From the NCBI RefSeq assembly GCF_042242105.1, contig NC_092013.1, positions 19,584,618-19,648,617 of the forward strand: a stretch of 64,000 nt of DNA. The letters are read 5' to 3'. Made by a program: the position numbers and the translations under genes. The notes beneath the pieces were generated by a model. That model was not told the DNA's origin, did not search any database, and saw only the letters and a program-made list of their open reading frames with translations. Origin of the DNA: Pempheris klunzingeri. Taxonomy: Eukaryota > Chordata > Actinopteri > Acropomatiformes > Pempheridae. Of this stretch, positions 44,801 to 58,900 are shown in pieces. Each line of letters starts with the position of its first letter. Position 1 is the stretch's first letter.

Positions 44801-47800
44801 CAAAGCTTTTATACATATGCCTGTATTGTAACTATACTGTTAAAATGTCGTCACTTAACAGGATAAGCTGTATCGGTTGAAGGTAAACAAAAAATCTAAC
44901 AGTAAAACTATTTGCAAATGTACATGTAGAAAATGGTACACGTATATGTGCATATACACGTAAAAAGCATATGATTAGAATATAGTGCAGCAACATGATG
45001 AGGCGCTTCAGTTGAAATAAGGAACTGCATTAACTATGCATACAAAGTAAAAACAGTAGATTCATGTCTTCAGGCAGGCGAAGAGGGAAAAGGGAGGACA
45101 AAGTAAGAAGACAAACAGGTGGGTTTATGCATTTGGAATTGTTCCACGAGTCGGCAGAGCTTTATTTAACTTACAATGCTATACTATATATGAATATATA
45201 TATATGATATATCTAATCACAAAAGACCGTTTTAGGATTGAGGTGAAAGGAGTCGGGGAAAAATGCTCTTAATGTTGCCATACTAAACAGTTGCGGTGTT
45301 AGTTTAGAGATATTACATTACATCTGGTAATTATAGCTGTGCTGTTGGGATTTAGAAGCAGGGTTTATGGTTTGGCAGGGGCATATTTTGACTTCTGACG
45401 TTTGGCTGGTTTTATTGGCCGTGTGATAACATCAGCGTTGACAGTATTAGCATTAACATTGACTTGACTCGGTGGTAAAAAAATCAAGCTCATACTCTTT
45501 TATTACATGTTAAGCATCACAATTAGTTAATTCAAGTGAACGTTCTTTGGTGAAGTTGTTTTTAATAGATAGATAAATAATAGAGGAGAATAAGCACGGA
45601 GATAATTACTTCACGGTGCTACCGCCTTTGTGTTCACTCCTGAATCTCTGAGCTGTTATTATGTTTCATTAATAGAAAATTAAACTGTGAGACAGCCAAA
45701 AAAAATCATTTTCAACATGACATTAGGTGACAAAACATTTTTAACTCGAGGCTTACAAATTGTACCATGCACATTCATTCCCGTCTGGGGCCACTCAGTG
45801 GCTCAGAAAAAAGAGCTGCTTGCTACATTTTTTGTTTTTAATATGCTATTAGCGTGATTATGATGATCTGTCTATGGTTAGTGATGCTGTTAGCTCGCTA
45901 GTTCGTTAATCTGTGACTGAGTAGTGTCAACGACAAGCCTTCATACAGACACTGTGAACTAGACACTAGTATTGTGAAAAACTAATAATGTCAACTAGCT
46001 TGTTGATGTTTCTTCACGGCAGACATGGAAAACAACAAGTGCCAAGAAAAAAAAAAAGTTGTTTTTCTGCTTTGAGTTAACGTTTTTTTTCAACCCCCCC
46101 CCCAAAAAAAAGTGCTCCATCTGATCGGGGGCCTTTTTCATAGCACTGGGTCTAGTTTTAGGTTCACTTCTTGAAGTCCTCAGTAAAAGTGTTTCTATGA
46201 TGAAGACATGTACTTGGTGTCTAAATGATGCATAAAAAAGTAACAAATGTTTATCCAAAAGAAGCAGAATTGAAATATACATTTCTTAATGACTCCTTTA
46301 GAGCTGGTTTTAATTAGAAACGGTCCTTGAAGTCCAATTTTATATGACTAAAGTGCCCACATTTCAGTTTGCATGGACGTTCCCTTGGTCAACAATAACA
46401 ACTACAGGAAGCAAGCACATACTGAGATTTCTGTCATTGCACAACATTTTACGGTATTAACTTTTACATAGTTGGTTTAAACTGCAGTCAGCGCCACATT
46501 TCACCTCTGAAACAGTTAATTATTTGCTTCTATTTTGAGTTAGTGAAAGGTAAAAACTGTCACTGTGTAATTCTGTTGAAAAAAGAGGTGCATATTAAAA
46601 GGCTTTCAAAGAAAAGTAAAACAGCAGTAACACACAACAATAAAGGTACTACTGTATATCTAATCTTTCCCCTCTAATCTTGCTTTAATCCACTATGTAA
46701 AATGTTAAATGGCCAGTCTTCTGATAGCGACCGCTAAATCCTACAGTTTCTTTCTCTTTTTCAGTTCCAGGACATATTTTCTATTCTCTCACTTCCATTG
46801 CTGGCGCTGTGAGTTTGATACGGTCAGCCGCAGAGTCTGAATGGACTAATTGTGAGATACAGAGAGGGTGTGCACAAACTGCGTCAGGACTTCTTAGCAG
46901 CTGAGTGTTTGTAGACACACCAAATCAAACCCTGAGCGATGACGACCTCCTTTCACTGGACAATTCAATAAGAAATTGTGTGTTTCATTTAGACATACAG
47001 CATGAGTGCAGACATTTGTTTGTGAGGCCTGGTACACACAGAGAAAATGCCTTATAATTAAACCTGAATGTATTATAATATCAAAGTTTGCTCATATTAA
47101 AAGACATAATTACATATTTCTATGAGGAGAAAACGTCTGTTTGTTCTTGGCTTTACCCATATTCAATCCCTCAACAAAATTTGCATGGCAGTTTCTTCAA
47201 CTCACGTTTGACCTTTTCCTTGGCTTTAGAACAACAATGTCATGGTTGAGAGACTATGAGCCAAAAGGAGCAACAGGCTGGATGCCAAATACAGAGCCAC
47301 CATTGATGCACGGTGATCTTGAAATGAGTGATGATTGTGCAGGTGTCCCCACTGTAAACAGGTGTCAGTGACCCACCTGAGTCTCTAATAGCAAAAGTCA
47401 ATAGTTGGTGAGCTTTGTTGAGTGAATGAGTGATAAAGAAGTGAGATATCCCCTCTGACATCCATTCTAACAGATCCTCCAACTGTTTTTCGGGGATAAT
47501 CCGACAGAAAATCAGTTTTTGGTTTGGAAAAATGTGATGCAAAGTACTTCACTCCCGGCACATTTCAGGAATAAATTCCCGCTGCTGATTGGACACATTT
47601 TAATGTGACCATATTAATGAATAAAACAGTACACGTTACCAGCGTGTTATGAATAATGGAGCCCTATTAAATGGCTTCCTCTTGTAAACAGGTTTATTGA
47701 CAGCGATGCATTCAAATTTGGACGGTCTGAGCTTGAGTGAAGCTGTCCAGTTAGTGCAGCGGAGACATGCCTTGTCCTGTAGGATGTGCAAAAAGTAACA

Positions 47801-50800
47801 TGAGTGAGGTCAAAAAAAAGGTATGTCTGTTATGTAATGAATGCATGGCAGATATGTGAAAGAGACATGAAGTGATGGAAGTGAATTTTAGCCCATGAGA
47901 TGGGCTGTGTGTTTTGTTTTGTTTTTTTTTTTTACACCTGTGCATGGGTTAAGTCTTTTCTGATAAACGGATCAAATGTCAGTCACTAGGTGTGATGGGC
48001 AGGGGAGCCAAAAGAAGAGTTGTACATTTTTCTGTGGTGCAGGTGTTTTCTCCTGTCATAGGGGCCAAAAAATGCCAATAAACTCCAGGATATTTGTAAT
48101 GTGACTGAATGATTGACGTCATATGTGCATATGTGTGTCCATGAGGGTTCGTGTGACCTCTCCTACAAAAAAAGAGTGTTGATTGGGTGTGTTTGTTAAG
48201 GTGCACCTGTGTGCTTGACAGTGCCAACGCTGCCAGGCATTTATTCAGTTTCACGTTACCTGATGGGTTTTCCACTGAAGACAAAAAGCAGCGTGGTGAG
48301 ACAACTTGGTAAATGCAAGTCTAGATGCTTTCTCATCCTTGTTATTGGAACATGAGGAAGGTTATTGCGTTAAATCATGACCACAATTCATGCGTGTGTT
48401 TATTTTTTTCCATTTCCTTACGAGGACGCCGCATTTTAAGTGGATGCATATTTGCATGCCACCAAGCAAAGAGAGGACTGTGCCAGTAAAACAAATTTGA
48501 GGCCACGGAAGCAGTAGATACTTGGAAACTGTTATAAGCAGGACTAGACAAGTCCAGAAAAGACAGACTCATCTATTGCGTTGCCATGAAGCCAAACAGT
48601 GCCACAAGCACTGATGGCAGATAAGCACAGCTGTCCTGATGACCCCAGAAGATTTCAGATTGATAGTATCCAGCATGTAACTGACGACACACGGGATGAA
48701 AGAGGTTAAAATAATGACAGAAACTAAGGTAGAGCTGTTTCAACAGAAGAAAGTCTCCTTCAGAGAATAACGGACTGACTTCAAAGCTGTCCGAGCACAC
48801 GAGCTCGCACAGCAAGTGTATTCAGCAGCACTTGTTGAAGAGGAGGGAGGGACACTTCCTGCCTCAGGGCAAAAAGTAACATTACACGATTTTAACTGTC
48901 TCTGCAGGTGAATCATGTCCATATATCACTGCTGATCAGTTTGTTGGAACCGAAAGGAATAAAACCAGTTCAGGCGCTTCACACCTTTATTGGAATCTGT
49001 CGGGGGAACTTGACTTAACCTCAGACACAGCCCTTTATCTCAGTTCAATAAGACACCCAACAGTTACTAGATACTATAAAAGGAGCAGAGACTACCATCT
49101 TCACCGAGCCCAATCCCATCAGATAAATTAACGCCCGTCTGTCTTTCACAAACGGTAGAAGATTATTAAAGTTTTGCGCCAGGACTTGGAATAAACTTGA
49201 ATTTGGGCTTTAAATTGGATAACTGTATTAAGTTAGAAGCTGATTATCAATGCTAATGAATGCAGAGCTGTGGAGAGACGGGGATCGAGTCACAAAGAAA
49301 AAAAAAAGTCTAGAAATGATTGAGCGAGAAATACAAACATGATTGTGCATTTATTTAAACTAGCATAACGACGGAGCAGGTGGACATGAATCTACATGTA
49401 TGTAACAGACAGACGCAGAGGATAGTGACGGTCTGACCTTTTGATTATCATTTGGACACCTGATAAATTCAAGCTTCATATTCGATCTCCTCTCAGCTCT
49501 ATTTTGGTCTTCAACAGCCGCTGATTTAAATATGTAGTTAATTAGCAGCTAAATGCTCCACTGTGTCACCAGCTAATGACTGACTGAGAGTAATGATGCT
49601 AATGAGATGAGTGAGGGTGAACCGAAACAGGAAAGGTGTGTGCCAGAGAGCTGAATAATGAGTTAAAAGAGAATAACACACAAGATGATACAAACTGTAG
49701 AGTTGATCGCAGTTTCATCTTGCAGGTAATTTGATCCACTTTTATTATACATCTATTGATTAACTCAGCTTCAGATACAGTGTCTGGGGTAGTTTGATCA
49801 CATTATTTCAGTACTGCTGTCTTGTGCAACTTTACACTTTCACTCTGCTACGTTTAAGACGGATGTGCGTCTTAATCCACTACTCTTACCCAACAGTTAT
49901 ATTGAATATTTACATGTGGAGATTTTACGGACAAAACTTGTGATAAACTCACCATAGACGTCGGCTTGTTATAGAGGCTTTAGGTTGCTACTGAAAAATG
50001 TAGAAAACACAGACCAGTTATAACATTAAAATGATTTTTATGACTCAAGATTATTCTGAATGGGGTCAGTTTTTTTCAGTACTTTTACTGTTTTACTGTT
50101 TTCCTTGTAACGGTTGTATTTTTTGTCATTGTAGCGTCTTCCCTTTAACTCCAGTAGATCTTCCTCCTCCTCATGCTCTGAGCCGTCCCTTCACAAGAAG
50201 TCGGGCTCATCGTTTATGATGCCCACAGCGCTCCCCACCCTGACAAATAAAATCCCTAATCTAATCACATTGATACTTCTGTGGCACTTCTATCAACCAG
50301 ATGGCGTATGAAAACACAGGATGGCTTCCTGTCTCCGACACTTAACCCGTCAGACTCAGTGTGCAGTTTCTGCATCGTACTGAATGAGTAAAAGTGAGAA
50401 TCACCTTTTTAAACGCCTGATATTTGATGATAAATTGCTGATTTTGAGGAAGTAAAACCTGTTAGCAGTGCTGTGCTGTGATGCATGTATTTGGCGAGCG
50501 GTGTTGTGTGCACTGTCGGGGGGGGAAAGACAGTCTGGAGAAGTTAACCAGACTCTTGACAGATAAAGATCAGAGGAAGAGATTTTTTAAACATTTCAGT
50601 TTGCCTCAAGCACTTCGCCTGGCAGCTTGCAGGAACCAGTTCATGGAACCCTTTATTTTTTTGTTAAATAGCCTGTGATGCTGAACGGGAAAAAGCACCA
50701 GTTAGTTGAAAATATAACAAATATTGATTGTAATTTAGCATTTTTACATGTATTTTACTTAAATGCATTCATTTCTCTGCACATTTAACTGACTGAAGTT

Positions 50801-52460
50801 ACTAAAAAGCACTTCCCCACAATAATGATGACAAACAAAGGACCTTCCACAGTATAATATACTTTATAGTTTGCTTTACCTGTCCATGTCTGACACCTGT
50901 GTTTCATTCCTTCACTCCACTGCTAAAGGCCTGTTTGGCTGGACTGAAATGATGAGCAGTTATCCATCATTAACAAAACAAACCTATTGACTCAAGTGCC
51001 ATGAGAGATCGGTGATATGAAAAGAGAGTCCACACAAATTGACAAATGTCAATATTTGTCCTCAGTTACCCTGTCACCTGTCACACGATGTCTACACAAG
51101 CCCCATTCAAACAATCGCTTCGGTGCTCGCCACCTGCGTGCTCATGATCACACCCACACATCTCTCACATAAAAATAAACATACATTACTGTATGCGCCC
51201 TCAGGCTCATCAGATACGATAGTGGTCCAATTACAGCTGGAGACAATAAAGTGATTCTATCAACTACCTTAATTTAAGTGTAGCTTAAATCAAGAGATGT
51301 CAAGTTTATTATAAAGCCTTATTTGATATTTCATGTCCCTGTAGTGGAGGAGGTGCACTCAGACAGACAGATAATAGAAAACCAATGCCCACAGTAACGT
51401 AAGAGTGTGATATCCACCACCAAAGGCGGATGCTTTTCCCAGGCTGCTGGTAACAGATACTTGTGCATATTTACTGGTACGTCCTTTCTTTGGAAATCCA
51501 TGGATGAGCCAAGTAAACCATTACTAAACAAACAACATTTTTTTTTTTTTTATCCGTTTGTATCCAGGCCTCTAGATTTTATCAGTACGAGACTGGTGCC
51601 TGATACCGTTTGTTTGGATCAGCAAAAAACAGACAATCCAGTACCTTCATCTCATCTTTCCATCCAACAACCACTGTGAAAGTTCATTTTGTTGTTAGAT
51701 GTGGGGTGGGGATATGGGGTAACATGCTCTTAACCACACTAGAAGCATGCCAACTGATGAAACACAACATGCATTGGCATTTCTCTAAATATGCAACCTC
51801 ATACATGACTTTCTAAAGGTTTCTAAAAAACCTTCCTTTATTTCCTTCTGTTTTTGTGACTTGGGTGTAGAAGTTTGTCCTGTGACTGTAACGTCACCTG
51901 GAGCTGAACCAAAACCTCCTTCTTTACTTCTTTAGATGCAAAAACTGACACCTTCAGGTTTAGAGGACTGCAGATTGTCCACAAGGGGGGGCTGTTCAAT
52001 AGTGCCAATTATCTGCACACCAACCTGGGAGCAGTTTCACCTAATTTATAGCATGTAAGTTGCAATATGACATCACTTCTTATCTACCATTTGCCATCTC
52101 TCTAATGCAGTTTGTGAAACACACCCCTGCGCCATCTTAAAGCGAACTTATAGGAGCACCAGTTTAAATTTTCTGGTCTTTTAGCCGTCTGCATCCCACT
52201 CTCCTTGTTTCCTTTGGGCAGTTAAAGCTGGTTTGGAACCCCTCCTTCCCTCTCCAGGGTAAGTGTGAACTCATCTTAGTATTGGGACGAGGTTCAGATT
52301 CGAGGAATACCTGTCCACGAAACTCTAAGACATTTTGTATGTTTGAAAAGTAAAACATAAAATCAAACACACACACACACACACAACCAGCAGTTGTCCA
52401 CAACACAGTGAGACTACAGCCAGGCAGCAGCATCTCTGTGAGCCTGCACTCATTAAAGGC
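44801..52460. other. Gene-free DNA upstream of spdef and downstream of ilrun
   Basis: No splice-supported exon was found in about 7.7 kb. Frames of 60-100 codons are isolated. There are poly-A/T runs near 46050, 47920, 49300 and 51540, and a repeat fragment at 49540-49745. Long-range spdef or ilrun regulatory elements could reside here, but none can be shown from the sequence alone. Confidence 0.55.
49540..49745. repeat. Dispersed repeat fragment, 'ctaaatgctccactgtgtc' family
   Basis: 'gcagctaaatgctccactgt' and 'gtcaccagctaatgac', ending 'cagtttcatcttgcaggtaa', are related to 18410-18640. Confidence 0.5.
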
Positions 52461-52850
52461 GCGGTGTGGTCGTGCTCTCAGCTGAGCGCTAACATTAGCA
52501 TGTTGACATTCTTTGAAAACAATGATGCTTTTTGTTCTCCAGCTTCATTTAGCATCTTAGAATGATAACTAATATGTGGCCCTCATGGCGGCGTTAAAGG
52601 AAAAGTCAGAGGATGACAAAGTGATTAAGATTCATCATCTGGGAACCATGAATATGATGAAATGAAATTCTTTAACACCAATCCATCAAATAGATGTCGA
52701 GATATTTCACAGAAGACGTGTCTATGGTGGCGCTTAAGAAAGTCAGATTCATCCTTTGTCACCGTGAATAACTACCAAATCTCACAGCAATCCATCAAAG
52801 ATTTGTCGAGACGTTTCACTAAAAGTTTCACTGAGCTTAGTGGAGGAAGT
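52460..52850 (+). repeat. Copy of the 'accatgaatgt..caatccatc' teleost repeat
   Basis: It shows ordered phrases: 'gctaacattagcatgttgac', 'ctcatggcggcgttaaagga', 'gattcatcatctgggaaccat' and 'caatccatcaaatagatgtc', then a second half 'cagcaatccatcaaagattt'. It is the same family as 34733-34970. Confidence 0.6.
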
Positions 52851-54142
52851 GAAGCAGAAATAATGATAAAAAAAAAGCAAGACTGGGCATTTTGCCCCTT
52901 TGAAAAAAAAAAAAAGACAACTTACCCATTGTTTCAGTGTTAATTTAATCATACAAATGCTTAATTATAGATACAGGAGAAAAAAAAAAAAAAAAAAGCT
53001 TTATTTTGACAGTTTCTCTTCAGATAAATGTGCTATTTTAGGACTATGTAAACTTTCATGTCATCCACTCACCATGCCACCCATCTCAAATCCGTACAGT
53101 CACAAACTAAAACTACAGAATGAATCCAGCAATGTTCCGATTTCTCACCATCTGTCTCTTACAGACACACACAAACACACACCCAAAAAGGAAAAAGGAC
53201 TGTCGTGACTCAAAGAAGCAATGCAGAACAGTGTATACTGTTTGGGAGGAGGACTCTCAATACACAGACGCCGCAACACAGAATGCTGGTGAGTTTTACA
53301 AACAGCTGAAATATGGATAACATTAAGATGTTCATAATAAAAACTATGAGAAGGGTTGCTTAAAGCATCAAAAAAGTACAAATAATTATTTTCGGAATAA
53401 ATTATCCCCTTTGAAAAAACTGTAACACTATCGTGGAATCTTTTGCCGTTTTATTTTTGAGCCCAAAATACACAATGAAACCTGCCGACTGGCATAATGA
53501 ACACAGCAAAGGTGAAGTAAAAATTCAGATGTGAAAGCAGACAGTGCATCTCAATCGCACAAAATGCGCAAAACACAAATGAGCGATCCAGAAAACATGA
53601 ATCAATCTTCATTTTTAAGATCACACATTGGTGCAGTGATGAAAGTAATGTTTAAAAATGTTATGCTCAACACTAAGAAAACAAATCTTAAAGCTGCGGA
53701 GAACGTCGGCCTGTAGGGGAGAGCAGATAAGCAAAAAAAAAAAACAAAAAAAAACACACCAATAAAATTTTCTGGAAAATGCTGGTATCACCATCCACAA
53801 TAAGCCAAAAAAAATCACCACTCGTCCTCTTCAAGAGGAGGTGGACAGTGTTGTGCAAATAGCAGTAACAGAACATCAGTGCTAATGATCCTGATGCAAA
53901 CCATTCATCTCCGTATTCAAATAGAATCAAACATTTCCTCACAATGAACTCAGCATGTTATCAAATCAAGGTTAAGTTGGTCGTATGATTTTTAGCACCA
54001 CCTGCTGGCTGTAAATGCAACGTTTTGCATCTGCAGTGCACAAGAAGACAGCAAATAAATAACAACAGGGGAGCAGTTAGTGAGTCTGTTCGTCCAAACG
54101 GTGCAGAGTCACTCAACAATACTTCAGAGGCTCTCGATATCG

Positions 54143-54143
<1 letters not shown>

Positions 54144-54187
<44 letters not shown>
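54144..54187. repeat. (GT)n microsatellite, probable ilrun 3'UTR
   Basis: Pure GT run of about 22 units. It is read as CA repeats in the minus-strand transcript. Confidence 0.95.
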
Positions 54188-54190
<3 letters not shown>

Positions 54191-55851
54191 AGACACGTCG
54201 TCCTTTGCCCAAGTAGTATACACCATTTTTATGTCAGTTAAATCCAAAGAGAAACCATAACGTACATGCACACATAACAGGCGCCCACACACGCTCATAT
54301 ATATCTAGTACACATACTGTAGACGTGGACTCAGAAACTACAGTCACTCATCAGGCAAAGTAGATTTAGATGGCTTTTTCAACCCTTCCTCACACCTCAC
54401 TTGCTCAAAACTCACTCGCATCCTTTTGCGCTTCAGCATCTATTTAGAGCGAAAACCCACCCTAAAGAGAGGAAAATAAAAACACATGCAGTCTGAACCG
54501 GGAACCTGCAGACCTTAATGAGAGAGCACGTTAATAGTGTCGTCTGGATTTTATCTTTGGGAGAGACGGGGTTCCTACACAGGGTTGGATATCTCCGATT
54601 GGCGTCTGGACACTCCTAAATCTTTCTGAGTTATTTTGACTTTAACCACACAGATTGCAAACTCCTGAGTGTAATGCTACTTTGTGACTAAATTTCAAAT
54701 GTTCGTTTGCTATTCTTGCCGTTTCGTGTTTCTTTATTCTTCTTTTCAGGCTGAAGCACGCAGGTCCTTATGTGTTATCTGACCTGGCTCAGCAGCCAGC
54801 CGTGGTCAGTGAGGGTCTCCATTACAGTTATATTTAAAACATGACAGTAGATCCTAAGCTCTCAAGGTGTGTTTTTAAACCAGATCGCAGGTTGTTTGAA
54901 CCTTTCGTGCGTCAAAATGAAGAGCAGGAATAGTGGGAGCAAAATTCCAGAGTTAATACAGGAGGTATCATAACTCCCTCTTCCTAGTTTTGTAAGTAGC
55001 GTTCACATCAACACCCAAGTTGTAATTGAACCTGGGAAACTCTCTGAAAGCACTCACACTTGTAGTGTCTGAAAAGCAGACAAATGTGTCCACTTCACGT
55101 CAGCCCAAATCAAGCGTTCACTGTGATTAAATTTAATGGATGCAGCCCCACGCGACCAAATCTCTAAACCATGCCGAGCTATCCGATGATGTGAACGCGG
55201 CGATGCTCCGGTATTTCTTTGCGACCACTAGTTTGGTGCGACCGGTCGTAATTGTTGTCGTGCACGTCGCTTTAATGTCCCACATTGTTCGGCGTGGCTT
55301 TCATCTCGAGCAAAACTGGAAATAATCCATACACTTGTAAGTCTGAACCGTTTGAATAAAAGACTACACTTGCTCCCACATCCCACTCTGCTTCACGGCC
55401 TCAAAATGACCTATGATCCCGATGAAAGTCGAACTGCCGTCTTGGATTTTCTGAACGTGTCCAGACCTGTGTAGGAACCCAGAAGAGGCAAAGAACTTAG
55501 TTGCCCATGGGAACACCGAGATGGATGCAGATTCTTTAGGGTCGATTTTCCCTTTAATTAGGCGTGTCTTACAGTGGAAATAAAAAATAGTCGTGTGTAT
55601 CTATTTTTAAGGGTTTATAGCACTCTTAAATGAAGCATTCACACATGCGAATCCGGGTGTTGATGTCAGGTGGGATGTTTCACTGTAGCAGGTGTGATCC
55701 ATCGCCCCACTGTAGTTTGTGTTTCTGTGGAAAGGGCCATGAGGTTGGGGAGAGGGTTGTCATGAGTCAATATAAAACAACTGTTCCTCCGCCCCCTCTC
55801 TGACTCCTCTGTATTTAAGGACTCCCTGGGTGTCACACACATCATCCGCCA

Positions 55852-55912
55852 TGGGGGGGTGGGTGGGGGTGGGGTGGGGTGGGGTGGAGTGGATGGGGGG
55901 GGGAGGGGGAGG
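55852..55912. repeat. ilrun: G-rich plus strand / C-rich ilrun 3'UTR tract
   Basis: Repeated GGGGT units and G runs of up to nine appear on the plus strand. The ilrun mRNA therefore reads CCCCA repeats beginning about 12 nt after the stop. It meets the simple G-quadruplex pattern (four or more G runs of at least three) on the template strand. Confidence 0.9.
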
Positions 55913-55923
55913 TCTTTGTCATT

Positions 55924-58900
55924 CTAGCTCTGTCCAAATGGATAGGGTCCGTGAATACCCTGGAAGAATGAGAGAAAGGGTATTAACGTGAATATCTGCG
56001 AGGATGAAAGTACAATTTGCTGAACCATTCAAAACTAAACTGAGCCGACGCGCACTCCTTCCACACTGGGGGATTCACGTGTGAAAGCTTCAGTGACGTA
56101 TGAAGGGAGGAGCTGCTGCGATCGTCGGTTTCAGGGCAGCGGCAAAACCTGCAGTACGTGTAGGAGGCGGCTCAGTCGGCGTCCTCTTGAATGAATGCCT
56201 CATTTAAATATTCCGGCTGGGTGACGGAGCCAAGTGGTTCTCAACGGTCCAGTTCAACCACCCAGAGGAGGCTACTTGCCAAAGCTGTGAATAAAGGCTC
56301 ATCCACTACAGGTATGACAACAATGTGGCCCCACCTGAGAGACGCGGGTGATTTAATGGAGTTAGCGGCGTAGTGCGGCAGACGCCGTGGTAACAGGAAC
56401 AGGAACCATAAACCTTTTAAAGTGTCACAATAAATCAGCAACATAAGAAACGCACTAACTAACGGCAGCAACACTCGTGTGGGTATTGCCACATACTTCA
56501 TCATCATACACTCAGTCTCAGGACATTACCATCAGCTCAGATCTTTTTCTACTTTAACAAAGCTGAAAGCCTGTAGCCATGGTAACGATGTCATTAGGCC
56601 GTATTGATCGCTATACACCAGAGAACAAAAGTTGTGGATAGACAAGACCTGACAGCTTTGATTAGGCAAAACTGTGCTGCAAAAACAGTCAAATGCAGCC
56701 TGAGCGGGGCGCTAAAGGGAAAGGCCGTATTGTTCGGCAAGTCAAAGCGGTTCAGTGACACCGACTCAGGCTCAGCTTGTCAGGCTCCGCTCCACATTGC
56801 ACCACTTGGACTAAGCATTTTGGTGGTGTGCCGGACAATAAGTCAGGCACCAAATGTCAGGCCAATTCATCTGATAGCTGCCAAGATAATTCACCGTGGA
56901 TCAACGGACCACCTCTGGAACGGCTGAACAATAACTAACAAGGTCATACAGCTATTGCCTTTATTTCCTCAAAAGGTATTCTATTATATTAATCATATCA
57001 TATCATATCATATCATAAGATTAAAGAAGGACAAAGAAACTACAGGTCCCTGATTACAAGAGCTGGAATCAGTTTGTAAACAGTGTGAAATTAAATACGC
57101 TGCAGTCGGACTGATATTGATTGTGTCATAACTGTTTATCATTTCTGTCCCAACTGCCCTCCTCTGGCTGCACCTTATTATAACAAAGTTTTATTGACGC
57201 AAGTGAAACTTTCCACCACCTGGTATCTCAACAGCTGTTGACCAGGCTGAGGTGAAAACTGGTGTGTGTGTGTGAAGTGGCCCCCGGAGGAGACTCCCTA
57301 ATGGTTTTAGTGAGCCCTGGAGCTTTTTCATGATGTAACTTGTTTTTATCCAAATGACCCCGAGGCCTTTCTGTGACCACCACACCCGGGGTAAACGCTT
57401 TTAGGGCCACGGCTGGCGAAGCTCCAAGAAGAGCAGAGCTGAGTTGCCGCTGACCTGCTAACTTTGTCCAACACTTAACGTTCTGTGGGGCAAACACGGA
57501 CTTAAAACGTTGTTCTGTTTAAGACAACAGCTGCTCAAGACATGACAGGGAACAAATGTAAACACATCAACAGTCAATGCCCACGGTGACACCCTGTTAT
57601 ATTACAGTCATGAGTCTGTCAAAGAAAATCAGCTGCTTTATGTTTTTAAAAAGGCCTGTCAGCAAACTATCTTTTAGAGAACAAATGCACAAACTTAAAA
57701 ACTCACTGCGTCAGAGGGCCACTTCTTCTTACTGGTTTTAACAGACAATATCACATCATTTAAGCTCCAGCTCCTCTCTCCTGGCTCGCTGTTCGATCTT
57801 AAGTTGACTTTAAGATTTTACTGATCACTTTTAAAGCAAGTCTAGATCTAGCCCCAAGCTGCATAGCAGAAACTTTGACCCCATACGAGCCTTCGACCCT
57901 CAGGTGGGGCCTTCTGGCCTTTGGGACAACCTACCTCAGGAGGGAAGGCTCACGACTCCGTAAAACCCATTTTTATAGATTAGCTTTTATGTGACGTCAT
58001 CTTTTTTTTGTTGTCGTAATTCTTTTATTTGTATTTATTTGCATTTTTTAGCATTATTCATCTCTTTGATCGTCCTCATCTTTCTTCATCCTTCTGTGTT
58101 TTTGTGTCTTCTCGTTAAATTCATCTTAATATCACTTTAATTTTGTCCTGCTTTTGTTTGGCTTTACTGTTCCAGCTCCAGACTTCCAGTAGTTATACTC
58201 CAAACTGAAATCCTTGTAAAAACTGTTTTTAAAAAGGTGCTAAGTAAATGAAATCATGATTATTATGTAGGGCGACCCTTTAAAAAAAAGTATTTTATAT
58301 ACCACATAATGGGACACCCATAGAATTATAATCCAGACTAAATACTGTAGATGGAGGCACGTTCCACTGTCATCATCTAGGTTTTTTTTTTTTTTTTTTT
58401 TTTTTTTCACACACACAAATCACCAGTATTACTGAGCTTGTGAATGTAGTGCAGATGGTAAGGTCGGCTAAAAGTAAAAGTAAAAGTAAAAGCATTGTGG
58501 TTTTCTGAAGTGTGAAACCCTAATGTTGATTCATACATACCTGCCCATAAGTCACCACAGAAAGATTGGTTTGGAGACCGTTTGACGCTCTATTTACAGC
58601 ATTATGAGACAGTCCATTTTGATCTTGCTGGATTGGCTCTTGTGTGCGTTCCCAGGCGCCGCCAGGATCTCTGAAGCTGTTGTCAGTGGCGTCGTGCTTG
58701 TTCTTCTGTGGCGAGGCAAAGGGGTTGAAGTCTCCCTGCACGTTGCGCTGGGGTTGGGTGTTAAATTCTGTCTCGAAGGAGGACAGCTGCTGGGTCACGC
58801 CGAGGAGACCTCCGACTTCTACGCTAAGAATCACCCAGATTACATCTGCGGAGGAAGAAAACATAAACTGACGTGGGCTGACTGTGTGACTGGTTTTTGG

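Larger units (their letters stand above)
53000..55923 (-). terminator. ilrun: ilrun 3'UTR with candidate polyadenylation signals
   Basis: The minus-strand 3'UTR follows TAG at 55926-55924. Canonical AATAAA hexamers on this strand lie at 54738-54733, 53455-53450 (followed by a GT/T-rich stretch) and 53005-53000 (followed by a long T run). Transcript ends are therefore about 1.2, 2.5 or 2.9 kb after the stop. Which is used cannot be decided here. A GT microsatellite lies at 54144-54187. A C-rich tract opens the UTR. Confidence 0.4.
55960..58540 (-). other. ilrun: ilrun last intron
   Basis: Intron from GGGCAG|GTATGT to CTTCCAG|GGTATT. It contains an (ATATC)n-like run near 56991-57018, an L2-like LINE 3' fragment at 57720-58268 and a poly-T at 58382-58407. 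The 107-codon frame at 56604-56927 has no recognised similarity. Confidence 0.9.

Noticed and set aside
56604..56927. 107-codon frame in the last ilrun intron as a transposase remnant
   Set aside because: I looked for Tc1/mariner or reverse-transcriptase words and found none, and no inverted ends flank it.
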